Program-made: the position numbers and the translations under genes
Notes under the pieces: generated by a model
Database searches by the model: none
Told to the model about the DNA's origin: nothing
What the model saw: the letters and a program-made list of their open reading frames with translations, nothing else
NCBI GenBank assembly: GCA_017503735.1
Contig: JAFVSN010000045.1
Span: 1 to 64,000, forward strand
From: Lachnospiraceae bacterium
GTDB taxonomy: Bacteria; Bacillota; Clostridia; Lachnospirales; Lachnospiraceae
Length of the DNA: 64,000 nucleotides
Reading direction: 5' to 3'
Part shown: positions 26,525-35,177 of the stretch, piece after piece
Layout of the letters: every line of letters begins with the position of its first letter
Numbering within the stretch: position 1 is the stretch's first letter

Positions 26525-27301
26525 CTACAACCTGCTAACATACTCCACAACCTTATCATTCCACGCCTGCAAACCAAGCCCTCTTTGAGACAAATAGTGT
26601 ACCTTGGCAGCCAACTCTTGGGGAACACAATGTTCTAGTTGCTCCTTAAACTGTTCCGGTACAATACAGGCAAACAAATACTCCGCTAGTATTACTTCCT
26701 CTTTTACCTTAATCGGATGATATCCATCGAAGGTATGACCTTTATGTTTTATCAAATCTTGATATCTGATATAGAATCGTACGCCTGCATCAAAATTCCC
26801 TTTCAAAAAATCTTCCTCACATGGAAAATCTTCCGAAAGAACCACATAATCTCCCACTAAATGAGTCCCCCAGCCAAACATAACATACTCATAAAAATCT
26901 GCCGGATCTTCCCAACCCTTTTCACGTCTTTCCCTGGCAAGTTTTTCTCCTGTCTTTCCATAAGCTCTTGTTGCAGAAAGCAACTTCCCGCATGTCAATA
27001 TTTTCTGCGCAGCATTCACATCTGTAGCATGGTAAACAAATTCTTCAATCGCCTCTTTTATCGGCGGAATATATTCTGTTCCGTCAAGTTCGTTGACTGC
27101 TTTGTTCACCAAGGCCAGTAGTTCCCTATCCTCACAAATAATTTCAAGTGCTTGTCCTTGTGCTTTCTCATAACTGATAAACGCTAAGATGCCGTTCCAC
27201 TCCCATTCCCTAACCTTTGGGTAATCTGTTAATGAATAGTGGTATGTCCCATCTTTAATTTTTGATGGGCCTTCGCTTTCCCTCGTAATATGAAGTACCA
27301 T
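26525..27301 (-). CDS. Uncharacterised 258-residue protein
   Basis: I do not recognise this with certainty. It has no signal peptide or membrane helix. The centre, VYHATDVNAAQKILTCGKLL (about 89-108), recalls the first strand of ADP-ribosyltransferase/DarT- or KptA-like folds (His-Ala-Thr, then a helix, then Gly), but a matching catalytic Glu motif cannot be placed confidently. A Trp/Glu-rich N-terminus (REWEWNGILAF) and EEVILAEYLFACIV near the end are the other hydrophobic cores. Start supported by AAGGAG. It lies 45 bases upstream of the APH-like kinase, so the two may be expressed together. Function unknown. Confidence 0.6.
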   Translation of the reverse strand: MVLHITRESEGPSKIKDGTYHYSLTDYPKVREWEWNGILAFISYEKAQGQALEIICEDRELLALVNKAVNELDGTEYIPPIKEAIEEFVYHATDVNAAQKILTCGKLLSATRAYGKTGEKLARERREKGWEDPADFYEYVMFGWGTHLVGDYVVLSEDFPCEEDFLKGNFDAGVRFYIRYQDLIKHKGHTFDGYHPIKVKEEVILAEYLFACIVPEQFKEQLEHCVPQELAAKVHYLSQRGLGLQAWNDKVVEYVSRL

Positions 27302-27413
27302 TCGTTTCTCCTTTTCTGTATAAATTGCCCGTTTCCTGTTACTCCATCATTATAGCACAGATTAATGTTTTGTTTTTTCCCCAAACATTATTTAACATTT
27401 TCGAGAAAAAAAT

Positions 27414-27453
27414 GGCTGTTGTATCAACGACTCAACCCATTCATACAACAGCC
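27414..27453 (-). terminator. Intrinsic terminator of the CD3324-like gene
   Basis: Perfect 11-bp stem GGCTGTTGTAT (27414-27424) with ATACAACAGCC (27443-27453), followed on the minus strand by ATTTTTTTC. Confidence 0.85.
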
Positions 27454-27462
27454 TTCTTATCA

Positions 27463-27729
27463 CTACTTACTAAACTGCTTCACAATTCTGTAAATAGAAC
27501 CTTTCGATAAATATCTTTCCTTGGAAATTACCGCAATACTTTTTCCGGATTGGTATTCTTCATATATTTGCGCGTTTCTTTTCCCTAATTCTTCCTTTTG
27601 TCCGGAAACGCTTCCCCATTCCTTACGACCGTTTTGAGGGGATATGTATACATACCCTTCCGGCATATACTGTCGGATTTCCTGCAATAACTCTTTCGGA
27701 AAAATATGATCTGCATTTTCATATTTCAT
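27463..27729 (-). CDS. CD3324-like small HTH protein
   Basis: An 88-residue cytoplasmic protein of the group named after Clostridioides CD3324, related to Mor-type activators. The N-terminus MKYENADHIFPKELLQEIRQ and a YVYIP-like GYVYISPQNGR strand are family features, and the C-terminal half is a helix-turn-helix (SIAVISKERYLSKGSIYRIVKQ) expected to bind DNA. The start has AAGGAGTG. An inverted repeat ATTCTAA/TTAGAAT (27746-27765) just upstream could be its own operator. Target genes are not evident. Confidence 0.75.
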   Translation of the reverse strand: MKYENADHIFPKELLQEIRQYMPEGYVYISPQNGRKEWGSVSGQKEELGKRNAQIYEEYQSGKSIAVISKERYLSKGSIYRIVKQFSK

Positions 27730-27745
27730 TCTGAATCACTCCTTA

Positions 27746-27765
27746 ATTCTAACTTGTATTAGAAT
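27746..27765. promoter_or_regulatory. Inverted repeat upstream of the CD3324-like gene
   Basis: Perfect 7-bp arms ATTCTAA and TTAGAAT with a 6-base spacer, immediately 5' of the ribosome site of the HTH gene; a possible autoregulatory site. Confidence 0.35.
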
Positions 27766-27781
27766 GCGGATTCTGTATTAT

Positions 27782-27901
27782 TCAGTCATGAAATGTGGCA
27801 ACATCATTACGCTCCACACGCATTGCCGATACAAAACCGCATGGAGCTAAAGTATCATTTTCAATTTCATAATCCAATCCTCTCTTTCCTCTGTTTTTCA
27901 T
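27782..27901 (-). CDS. Possible 39-residue small protein
   Basis: An open frame of 39 codons with an AGGAAAG ribosome site 4 bases before ATG. The product starts MKNRGKRGLDYEI and continues with LAPCGFVSAMRVERND, a composition like real protein rather than random AT-rich frame. It ends just before the CD3324-like gene's upstream region on the same strand. It could be an intact small gene or the end of a decayed one. No family recognised. Confidence 0.35.
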   Translation of the reverse strand: MKNRGKRGLDYEIENDTLAPCGFVSAMRVERNDVATFHD

Positions 27902-27984
27902 CTGCTTTCCTGTTGGTTTTATGATACATCAAGTAGGATAAAAATGCAACTCACGCTTCGCAAACTCAGAAAACTATCACATTC

Positions 27985-29853
27985 CTACCCCGCCTCATAA
28001 TACTGCGCCTGTGCCGTCCAAAGTGCATGATACAGTCCATCGGTCTCTTTTAACAACTCCTCATGACTGCCTCTCTGCACCACCGTGCCCTCCTCAAACA
28101 CTGCAATTTCATCACAAAACTTGCAGGAAGATAACCGGTGACTGATATAGATGGCCGTCTTATCTCCAATGAGTTCATTAAACTTCGTATAAATCTCCGC
28201 TTCCGCAATCGGGTCCAGTGCGGCCGTCGGTTCATCCAGGACGACTACCGGTGTATCCTTATACAAAGCCCGTGCCAGCGCCACCTTTTGGGCTTCACCA
28301 CCGGAAATTTCCACCCCCTCCGATTCAAAATCCTTATACAGCGCGGTATCCGGTCCCAACCGCATCGAACTTAACCGTTCCGAAAGACCCGCTTTCGTAA
28401 GGCATTGCTCCACCTTTTCCCTGTCGTACTCCATAGCAGTTGCCACATTTTGTCCAAGGGAAAAGGAGAACAACTTAAAATCTTGAAATACCACGGAAAA
28501 GATGTTCAAATACTCCTCGTAATCATACTGCCGGATATCCACTCCGTTTAACCGGATTTCTCCCTCTGTCGGCTCATACAATCTGCACAAAAGCTTAATA
28601 AAGGTTGACTTTCCGGAGCCGTTTTTCCCCACGATTGCCAACCTCTTTCCAAGCGTAAACTTCAAGGAAAGATTTCGCAAAGAATACTCCTTTGCCCCCG
28701 GATATCGGAAGCTGACATCGCAAAACTCAATTTCGTAATCATAGCCATTCTCCCCTCTCCCTCTACAGAGAGTATCCATGTCCACGGTCAAAATTCCCTC
28801 TTCCTTCCGGTTCGGAATATCCAAATATTCATATAAACCTTTCAAATGTCTGCAATACACCGCATTGTCCGCCAGCACAAACATCATATCCTGTACACCT
28901 GTCCCGAGCTTCCCCAGTGCACCGATATACTGTACAATACTTCCCACTCCGAAGGCTCCCAGGGAAGCCTTTAGCACAACAAATATCCAGCAAACTATGG
29001 TTCCTGCACCGACCACAACCGCTGCCAGAGCCGGATACGTCGCCATGGCACGCAGAAGACCGCCCATAGCCTCATCCCGTCTACGCATCTCACAAAATCC
29101 CCGTTTCGCCGCTTTATGCTGCTTGTAAATCCGCACATCCTTTGCCCGTTCCGGAGATTTCGCCAGCTCGTGCTCGTAAAACACAAACGCTCGGTTAAAC
29201 CAAACCGTTTCCTTACACCATTTCTCAAATACGGAATTCTCCTTCCCGGTTGCCTTGGCGTTTGCCATGCCGCCAAGCAATACACAAACACCGATTCCCA
29301 CAATCCAAAGAGGCGAATCCATCCATTTTGTTCCTGTGCTTGACAAAAACAAGGTAACCGTAAGAGACAGGGAAAGCACAATACTTGCCGTCGCATTTAC
29401 CAAACTGTTCATGCCCCACACAAGCTGTCCCAACCCATTTCCGAACATAAACAGATTCTCCGACGCCTCCTGCTTTTGCTGAAGTATCTTCGTATCTTCT
29501 AAATCCGCATAATCCATGGTCATGGCTTTATCCGCAAACACCATTCCGAAAAAGTTCCACATCTGGGCTTCCTTTTCCTCCGTCACCCGGTCCACTATGC
29601 TCTTTATCAGAAGCAGTAGGAAATTACAAAGAACTACCGCAGCCACATAGGCAACAATAACGTTTCCACGCTGTTCGCCTGCCAACTCATTGATCAGTTT
29701 TGCCGAAATCCACACAGAAAGCAACGGTTGCATCGCCGCCAAAACCGCAGATACCGCCTTTCCCCCTGCCAGTCCCGGACAATACTTTCTCAATATGCCG
29801 ATTCCACGCTTCGTAATCTTGATACGGTCTTTTATCGTAAGTCTGTCTTTCAT
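27985..29853 (-). CDS. ABC exporter half-transporter (permease-ATPase fusion)
   Basis: A 622-residue ABC transporter with a type-IV exporter membrane domain (about 1-330, six helices, e.g. AAVVVGAGTIVCWIFVVLKA) fused to an ATPase domain. Walker A GKNGSGKST is near 405-413, the Q-loop VFQDFKLF, signature VEISGGEAQ, Walker B VVVLDEPTAALDP and switch ISHRL follow, so the ATPase looks active. Its ATG overlaps the stop of the upstream ABC gene (ATGA), implying a heterodimer made in equal amounts. No peptidase domain. Substrate unknown: drug, lipid or peptide are all possible. Confidence 0.92.
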   Translation of the reverse strand: MKDRLTIKDRIKITKRGIGILRKYCPGLAGGKAVSAVLAAMQPLLSVWISAKLINELAGEQRGNVIVAYVAAVVLCNFLLLLIKSIVDRVTEEKEAQMWNFFGMVFADKAMTMDYADLEDTKILQQKQEASENLFMFGNGLGQLVWGMNSLVNATASIVLSLSLTVTLFLSSTGTKWMDSPLWIVGIGVCVLLGGMANAKATGKENSVFEKWCKETVWFNRAFVFYEHELAKSPERAKDVRIYKQHKAAKRGFCEMRRRDEAMGGLLRAMATYPALAAVVVGAGTIVCWIFVVLKASLGAFGVGSIVQYIGALGKLGTGVQDMMFVLADNAVYCRHLKGLYEYLDIPNRKEEGILTVDMDTLCRGRGENGYDYEIEFCDVSFRYPGAKEYSLRNLSLKFTLGKRLAIVGKNGSGKSTFIKLLCRLYEPTEGEIRLNGVDIRQYDYEEYLNIFSVVFQDFKLFSFSLGQNVATAMEYDREKVEQCLTKAGLSERLSSMRLGPDTALYKDFESEGVEISGGEAQKVALARALYKDTPVVVLDEPTAALDPIAEAEIYTKFNELIGDKTAIYISHRLSSCKFCDEIAVFEEGTVVQRGSHEELLKETDGLYHALWTAQAQYYEAG

Positions 29854-31700
29854 TCGGATACACCTCCCTCTGCAGGATGTTCCCTGTAATACTTTGCTTG
29901 AGTCTCATACAACTCGTAATATCTTCCCTGTTTTGCAAGAAGCTCTGTATGTGTTCCTTCCTCAATAATCTTTCCTTCTTCCATCAGCACAATGCGGTCA
30001 CAGAATCGTGTAGATGCCAAACGGTGGGATATGAATACCGTAGAACAATCCTTCATTACTTCATGATAAGTCTCATACAGCTTGCTTTCCGCAATGGGGT
30101 CTAACGCCGCCGTCGGCTCATCCAGTATCATAAAGGGTGCCTTCCGATACAAGGCTCTTGCCAATAACAGCTTTTGTATCTGCCCGCCGGAAAGCTCGGT
30201 TCCCTCATCATTCACCGCTCTGCTGTATTCACTATCCATCCCCTTCGGTAAAGAAGCAATCTTTTCCCAAAGTCCGGCGGTTTTCAGACACTCCTCTACT
30301 CTTTTCCTGTCAATCTTTGCCGGGTCCTCTTCCGCCACTGCCTCCGCAAAGGTCACCGGTAGCAGGGAAAACTGTTGGAATACCGCAGAAAACAATTCAT
30401 AATAACCGTCTCTGTGATACGCTTTTACATCCACACCGTCATACCTCACACAGCCTTTTGTCGGGTCCGTAAGTCCGCACAAAAGCTTTACAAGAGTAGT
30501 CTTTCCTGCACCGTTTAACCCTACAATCGCCAGATGCTCCTTCGATGCAACGGTCAAAGAAACCTCCGAAAGAGTATCCTGCTCCGCTCCCTCGTAACGG
30601 TAGCTCACATTACAAAGAGACAATTCCTTCGGTCCATCGGATGCCTTAGGGAGCTCTCTTCCGCCTTCACGGGTATAGGTATCCGGATAAGATAAAAAGG
30701 TACGTACGTAATTTACGGTACTGCTGATACGGGATAGCGCCGTCACCTGCCCGAACAGATCGGACAGCCATGCGGAAAATCCGGTAATCACACCGAAATA
30801 CAATACAAAATCCGCCACACCCATGTTTCCTTCCATTACCATGTACAGCAAATACGCATACGCCGCAATTTCCCTTACCAATGCTAAACCGGAATCCCCT
30901 ACGGCCACACCAAACACCGTCTTTGTATATCTGCGATACCAGCCGTTTAGGCCTTCTACATTTTTGCGATACACATCCGAAAGCCACCCGTTCATATGGT
31001 ACAACCGGATGTCTTTTGCGGACTTTATGTCTCCCGATACGTTTGCCAGATAATCCGTCCGCTGCTGATACCGCACCTTTTCGTCCCGGTGCTTTTCTGT
31101 AAACCGAATTGCCTTATGATTTAAAATACAACTGCAAATTGTCACACCGATCAGAAACACGACCAGCACCACACTTAAGCGTGCCAGTATTCCGAAGTAC
31201 AACGCAAATCCCAAAGCACCTGTACACAATCCGATACCCACATCATACACCTGAATCATGGGAGAATAATTTCCGTTACATGCACCGGCACTCTCCGTAT
31301 GTAGCTTCCGGAACCGTTCTGCCTCCTGATGACAATAATCCGTTGTCATTCCCTTTATCGCCACCAACTCCGTATAATAGGTATTCATCCGAAACCGCTG
31401 AAAAGAGAGCAGCTTTTCAAAGTACACTTTTCCGCCGGCACACAAAGCCAGTACTCCGGTCCCTGTTACTGTCATAATCAAAATATCTTTTACTTCCGTT
31501 CCCGTTGTAATCTGCTCAATTACGATTTTAGGTAAAAACGTTGTAATGACCGGAATTACGATTCCTATTACTACGGAAAAAGCGCACAATACCAAAAGAA
31601 ACGGATAACATTTCATCGTTTCTTTTAAGAGGTAACACAGATTGGACCCCATGCCGTACTGCGTCACATACAGCGAATTTTCCCCTTTCTCCTTTTTCAT
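29850..31700 (-). CDS. ABC exporter half-transporter, partner subunit
   Basis: The 616-residue first partner of a heterodimeric exporter. The membrane region holds VLCAFSVVIGIVIPVITTF and further helices up to about 320. The ATPase domain has Walker A GLNGAGKTT, Q-loop FQQFSLLP, signature TELSGGQIQ, Walker B FMILDEPTAALDP and FISHRL. Both subunits keep the Glu after Walker B, so there is no sign of the degenerate site seen in some heterodimers. It starts 9 bases after the methyltransferase gene and overlaps the next ABC gene by four bases. Confidence 0.92.
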   Translation of the reverse strand: MKKEKGENSLYVTQYGMGSNLCYLLKETMKCYPFLLVLCAFSVVIGIVIPVITTFLPKIVIEQITTGTEVKDILIMTVTGTGVLALCAGGKVYFEKLLSFQRFRMNTYYTELVAIKGMTTDYCHQEAERFRKLHTESAGACNGNYSPMIQVYDVGIGLCTGALGFALYFGILARLSVVLVVFLIGVTICSCILNHKAIRFTEKHRDEKVRYQQRTDYLANVSGDIKSAKDIRLYHMNGWLSDVYRKNVEGLNGWYRRYTKTVFGVAVGDSGLALVREIAAYAYLLYMVMEGNMGVADFVLYFGVITGFSAWLSDLFGQVTALSRISSTVNYVRTFLSYPDTYTREGGRELPKASDGPKELSLCNVSYRYEGAEQDTLSEVSLTVASKEHLAIVGLNGAGKTTLVKLLCGLTDPTKGCVRYDGVDVKAYHRDGYYELFSAVFQQFSLLPVTFAEAVAEEDPAKIDRKRVEECLKTAGLWEKIASLPKGMDSEYSRAVNDEGTELSGGQIQKLLLARALYRKAPFMILDEPTAALDPIAESKLYETYHEVMKDCSTVFISHRLASTRFCDRIVLMEEGKIIEEGTHTELLAKQGRYYELYETQAKYYREHPAEGGVSE

Positions 31701-31709
31701 AACTTCACC

Positions 31710-32429
31710 TTACTTTCTCTTTTTCACATAAATCAGGATAAAATTCAAAATCTTATCCAATCCCTTGTCTAAAAACTCTTTATCCCGAATCCCGAATTCG
31801 TGCCCTGAATCAAACCACTCTTTCCATGCCACATCAAAGCATTCAGCCTCTTTCACGGTTATGTCACATCGGTCTCCGCATTCTTCTTTTAAAAGAGTTC
31901 CCCACCAGCCGGCAGTTTGAAACAACTCTGCGTCATCGCCTTCGGCCCATGTAGTAAACAGCTCTTTCAGTTCTCCCTTCGGTTGTTCTTTTATCCCCGG
32001 AATTGCAATCATCACATAACCGTCTTTTTTTACAAACGGCAAAATCTTTTCCGCAAACACGCCCTTCTTACAACCGAAATAGTGATAGGAATCCACGCTG
32101 ATGATTGCATCAAAATACTCCTGCGCAAACGGCATAGCGAGCGCATCTCCATGAATCGGTATGATTTTATCCTCCAGATGATTTGCTTTGATTCTCGCAA
32201 AATTATCCGACGCGGTCACCCATAAATCAAACGCATATATGCTTTTTGCACTTGTTTCATTGGCAATAAAAAGAGAGGTTAGTGCAAAACCGCATCCTAA
32301 ATCCAATGTTCTTTTGTAACACACATCCTTAGGACTTCTTTTGATTAACTCATCTAATAACCGAAAGGAATTCGGTCCCATCAAATACTCTTTTGTAAAA
32401 TACTTTTTATACAGTTCAATATGACTCAT
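31710..32429 (-). CDS. SAM-dependent methyltransferase
   Basis: A class I methyltransferase of 239 residues. Motif I RTLDLGCGFALTS (around 41-53) binds S-adenosylmethionine; AFDLWV is the acidic post-I strand, and DAIISVDSYHYFG fills the motif IV position. Cyclopropane-synthase or small-molecule methylase relatives look similar, with no DNA-methylase NPPY motif. It sits between a MutS-like gene and two ABC exporter genes with close spacing, so it may modify a compound that the exporter moves; this is an inference from position. SD GGAGG. Confidence 0.85.
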   Translation of the reverse strand: MSHIELYKKYFTKEYLMGPNSFRLLDELIKRSPKDVCYKRTLDLGCGFALTSLFIANETSAKSIYAFDLWVTASDNFARIKANHLEDKIIPIHGDALAMPFAQEYFDAIISVDSYHYFGCKKGVFAEKILPFVKKDGYVMIAIPGIKEQPKGELKELFTTWAEGDDAELFQTAGWWGTLLKEECGDRCDITVKEAECFDVAWKEWFDSGHEFGIRDKEFLDKGLDKILNFILIYVKKRK

Positions 32430-32471
32430 TCTGATACCTCCGTATTCTTCTATAATTTTTCATCAAACTCT

Positions 32472-34484
32472 TTACTTGTTTTTCTTTCCCAGCCATTCTG
32501 CCCGCTGTGCTTCGACTCCCGTCAATTCCAGTGCTATACCTTCCATATGCTTCCGTTCCATATCGTGACGTAACTTTCTGGTTTCCACACTGTCAAAGAT
32601 AATAGAGAAATCATAATCCTCTGGGTACAATTCTTCCGCTGCCACATGAAGCTTTACCCGCTTATGATTCATCCAGATTTTCTTATTCGGCATCTGAATC
32701 TGTAACACACCCTTTTCATTTTCCGGCTGACAAACAATCCCGATTTTCTTGTCCGGATAAATCATCACACTGTCACCGATTCGAAACTCTCTTTCCTTTG
32801 CCCTCTTTACGGTCGGTTTCTTTTTCTTTGCAATACGCGGGGAAAATTCTTTTTGCAGTTCGTCCTCATGTTGCGTTCCTTCCCCATGTCCAAAAACATA
32901 TTTCTCTCCGCTTCTCGCAGAATGGGACATGGTTTGTACGGTAACTCCGGTCTCTTTCCCTGCTGCACCGTAAGCCGCCGCTTCCGCTCTACGAAGCATT
33001 CCCGCCGGCATTCCCAGACGTCTTGCAATATGAAACGCACAGCTTTCTCCCGCTTCCCCGATGACCATCTGATAGGTCGGCTTTAAATTCTCCTTATCAA
33101 AGGTCATACGGGCGTTTACGATGCCTTCCGTCTGCTCTGCATATACCTTAACCTCCGGATAATGGGTGGTTACAAGAAACAGCGCACCGCTCTTTTTTAA
33201 CTCCTCCAAAATTGCAACCGCGATGCCCATACCCTCTAGTGGGTCTGTACCGGAGCCCAGCTCATCCATCAACACCAGACTTTGGTCATTCACTTTCTTT
33301 AATATATCCAGCACATTCGTAATATGGGCCGAAAAGGTAGACAAATTCTCCGAAAGATTCTGCCCGTCCCCAATGTCACACAGGTAATTGCTGTTCATAC
33401 AAACGGTCGCTTCCTTACAGGACACATGGAGACCGCATTGTGCCAGCATACAGTTTAACGCTACGGTCTTTAAGGCTACCGTTTTTCCACCGGTATTCGG
33501 TCCCGTAATAACGATTCCGTTTACACCATTACCGATTTCAAACTGTAACGGCACACAAATTTCCTTTTTCATTAACGGATGTCTGGCATCCTTAAGAATA
33601 ATCTCCCGCTCCGTCGTGATTACAGGCTCCGCGCCGTCATAGAACAGACTAAACTTTCCCTTGGAAAAAATATAATCCAGCTTTTCGATATACCTGATAT
33701 TTTCCTTTAACTCTGCTCCGTGATTTTCTACCATTGCCGTCAATTCATACAAAATCCGCCGAACTTCGTTTTCTTCGTCAATCCGCAGACTTTGTAGCAT
33801 GGCATAATACTCCCCGCAGGCTGTCGGTTCCACAAAGAGTGTGTTCCCCGTGGAAGACTTATCAATGACCGTTCCCGAAATTCGGAACTTACAATCCTTC
33901 TTTACCGGAACACAGATACGTCCGTTCCGCATGGTACTGAAACTGTCGGACATGCAATCCTTATGGGTACGCATGACTGCATCTGCTTTTTCTCTCATCC
34001 TGCTCTCGGTCTGGGCAATCTCCATCCGCAAAGACTTTAACAGTTTCGACGCATTATCCGCCACCTGCTCATTCACAATCTGCGTATAAATGCTTTCCCG
34101 AAGTTCCTCCAAAGGTTCCAAATTTTCTTCATACCATGCTAGGGAGATCTCGTACTGCTTTCCCCCGCACAAATACTTCTTCAGGCGTTGCACCATTGTA
34201 AGTGCCAATTGTACCGATAGTAACTGCTCCACGGAAAGGCAGTCTCCTTTTCCGGAAGCTTCCACGATTTCGGAAAGTCCCTGTATGGAAGCAAGAGGCG
34301 GATTCCCCAACAGTTCGATCATCCTTTTTCCCTGACTGGTTTCTCGTTGCATCACCGATAACTCCGTTTCGGAAAGCACCGGTCGTATGTCCCGAATCCG
34401 CTCCTTTGCAGCCTCTGTCAGGGCATAATCCGTCCAAAGTTCCTTTATCTTATCAAATTCCAATAATTGTTCTTCCTGATTCAT
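32472..34484 (-). CDS. MutS2-like ATPase lacking a Smr domain
   Basis: A 670-residue member of the MutS superfamily without the mismatch-recognition domain I. Helical core with CVPVKKDCKFRISGTVIDKS and TGNTLFVEP as in MutS2, then the ATPase: Walker A GPNTGGKT near residue 334, STFSAH, Walker B LVLMDELGSGTDP and LVTTHY. After the ATPase there is a basic linker and a KOW-like segment (RIGDSVMIYPDKKIGIV), but the Smr endonuclease domain that ends MutS2 is absent. MutS2 acts on collided ribosomes or recombination intermediates; the role of this short form is unknown. SD AAGGAG supports the start. First gene of the run to the ABC pair. Confidence 0.85.
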   Translation of the reverse strand: MNQEEQLLEFDKIKELWTDYALTEAAKERIRDIRPVLSETELSVMQRETSQGKRMIELLGNPPLASIQGLSEIVEASGKGDCLSVEQLLSVQLALTMVQRLKKYLCGGKQYEISLAWYEENLEPLEELRESIYTQIVNEQVADNASKLLKSLRMEIAQTESRMREKADAVMRTHKDCMSDSFSTMRNGRICVPVKKDCKFRISGTVIDKSSTGNTLFVEPTACGEYYAMLQSLRIDEENEVRRILYELTAMVENHGAELKENIRYIEKLDYIFSKGKFSLFYDGAEPVITTEREIILKDARHPLMKKEICVPLQFEIGNGVNGIVITGPNTGGKTVALKTVALNCMLAQCGLHVSCKEATVCMNSNYLCDIGDGQNLSENLSTFSAHITNVLDILKKVNDQSLVLMDELGSGTDPLEGMGIAVAILEELKKSGALFLVTTHYPEVKVYAEQTEGIVNARMTFDKENLKPTYQMVIGEAGESCAFHIARRLGMPAGMLRRAEAAAYGAAGKETGVTVQTMSHSARSGEKYVFGHGEGTQHEDELQKEFSPRIAKKKKPTVKRAKEREFRIGDSVMIYPDKKIGIVCQPENEKGVLQIQMPNKKIWMNHKRVKLHVAAEELYPEDYDFSIIFDSVETRKLRHDMERKHMEGIALELTGVEAQRAEWLGKKNK

Positions 34485-34573
34485 TTCTGATACTCCTTGT
34501 ATTCTTTTCTACTGTTTTGTCTCATCCGCTACTGATTACCGAAAGAACACCGGAGGAAAATCCCAATGAAAAA

Positions 34574-34614
34574 GACCATGGAATTCGCCTCAAAAAGCCG
34601 ATAAATCCATGGTC
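34574..34614 (-). terminator. Terminator-like inverted repeat upstream of the MutS-like gene
   Basis: Perfect 9-bp arms GACCATGGA (34574-34582) and TCCATGGTC (34606-34614), with TTTTTC on the minus strand after the stem. It would stop transcription entering from the ncRNA side before the MutS-like gene, or act as a conditional attenuator. Confidence 0.6.
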
Positions 34615-34624
34615 CGACATTCGA

Positions 34625-34765
34625 TATTTTAAGATATGTTGTGTAGGCAGTGCTTTGCACATACCCGCACCTCGCGGCAATGCCGCTCGGTCGCGGGCGC
34701 GTTCGCATATCAGCTTTTGCGCAAGTACACTCGCGCAATGCCTCTATGCTCACTTTGCCTATCCG
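34625..34765. repeat. Hairpin-rich intergenic repeat A
   Basis: A GC-rich block in an AT-rich gap, built of short palindromes: AGTGCTTTGCAC, CGCGGCAATGCCGC and TTGCGCAAGTACACTCGCGCAA-type arms. It shares the phrase CTCTATGCTCACTTT (34742-34756) with repeat B (46789-46803). No open frame with a ribosome site; no gene function seen. Confidence 0.5.
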
Positions 34766-34980
34766 CAAAAAAGCAGAACCGTACAGTTCTGCTCACAATC
34801 TCGTCATAACGAATCCTATGAATAGATTTATGAAGCATTTGTAAGGCAGATACCTCAGGGCAGACTTCTAGCGTAAAAAGTCAATCCCGCAACTGTTTCG
34901 TTGTCGGTGTCCTATCTTGCTCTTCCTACAATGCTATACATAAAATCCTCTTTTCGTGAAATAAAAATGTTATTACTACG
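34766..34980 (-). ncRNA. Candidate structured RNA of about 215 nt
   Basis: The unit has a consensus promoter (34986-35014), no convincing open frame and a strong terminator (stem 34772-34793, 8 bp, six T). Folding by eye gives a long rod: the 5' GTAATAAC can pair with a 3' GTTATGAC, and a second helix joins GGATTTTATG..AGCATT..GTAGG with CCTTAC..AATGCTT..CATAAATC. The tip is branched, with hairpins CAAC-GAAACA-GTTG and GACTT-..-AAGTC flanked by GGG/CCC. A 6S-like regulatory RNA or another Clostridia RNA class of about 200 nt (such as raiA) is possible; I cannot assign the family. Confidence 0.65.
34772..34793 (-). terminator. Intrinsic terminator of the candidate ncRNA
   Basis: Stem AGCAGAAC/GTTCTGCT, 6-base loop, then six T on the minus strand. 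Confidence 0.85.
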
Positions 34981-34985
34981 TTTTC

Positions 34986-35014
34986 ATCTTACCACGCCTG
35001 GGAAAAGATGTCAA
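34986..35014 (-). promoter_or_regulatory. Sigma-A promoter of the candidate ncRNA
   Basis: Minus strand: -35 TTGACA (35009-35014), 17-base spacer, -10 TAAGAT (34986-34991), divergent from rqcH. Confidence 0.8.
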
Positions 35015-35064
35015 GACTCAAACAGTCCCCCTGCAAACGGTTTGGGGATATTTTCTTTTTCTTA

Positions 35065-35094
35065 GTGACAATCCCCCTGTTTTCGTGGTACACT
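35065..35094 (+). promoter_or_regulatory. Probable promoter of rqcH
   Basis: GTGACA (35065-35070), 18-base spacer, TACACT (35089-35094). The -35 is imperfect; about 80 bases of leader follow. Confidence 0.4.
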
Positions 35095-35177
35095 ATACTT
35101 TGACAAATTAGCTTAAAGCAAATTTGATTTTTGCATAACACCTCGCAATACCCACGAGGTTCAGAAAGGACACCACC

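Noticed and set aside
34529..34768. Minus-strand 79-codon frame through the repeat and terminator region
   Set aside because: Passes through hairpin repeat A and an intrinsic terminator; codons look random and no ribosome site is present.
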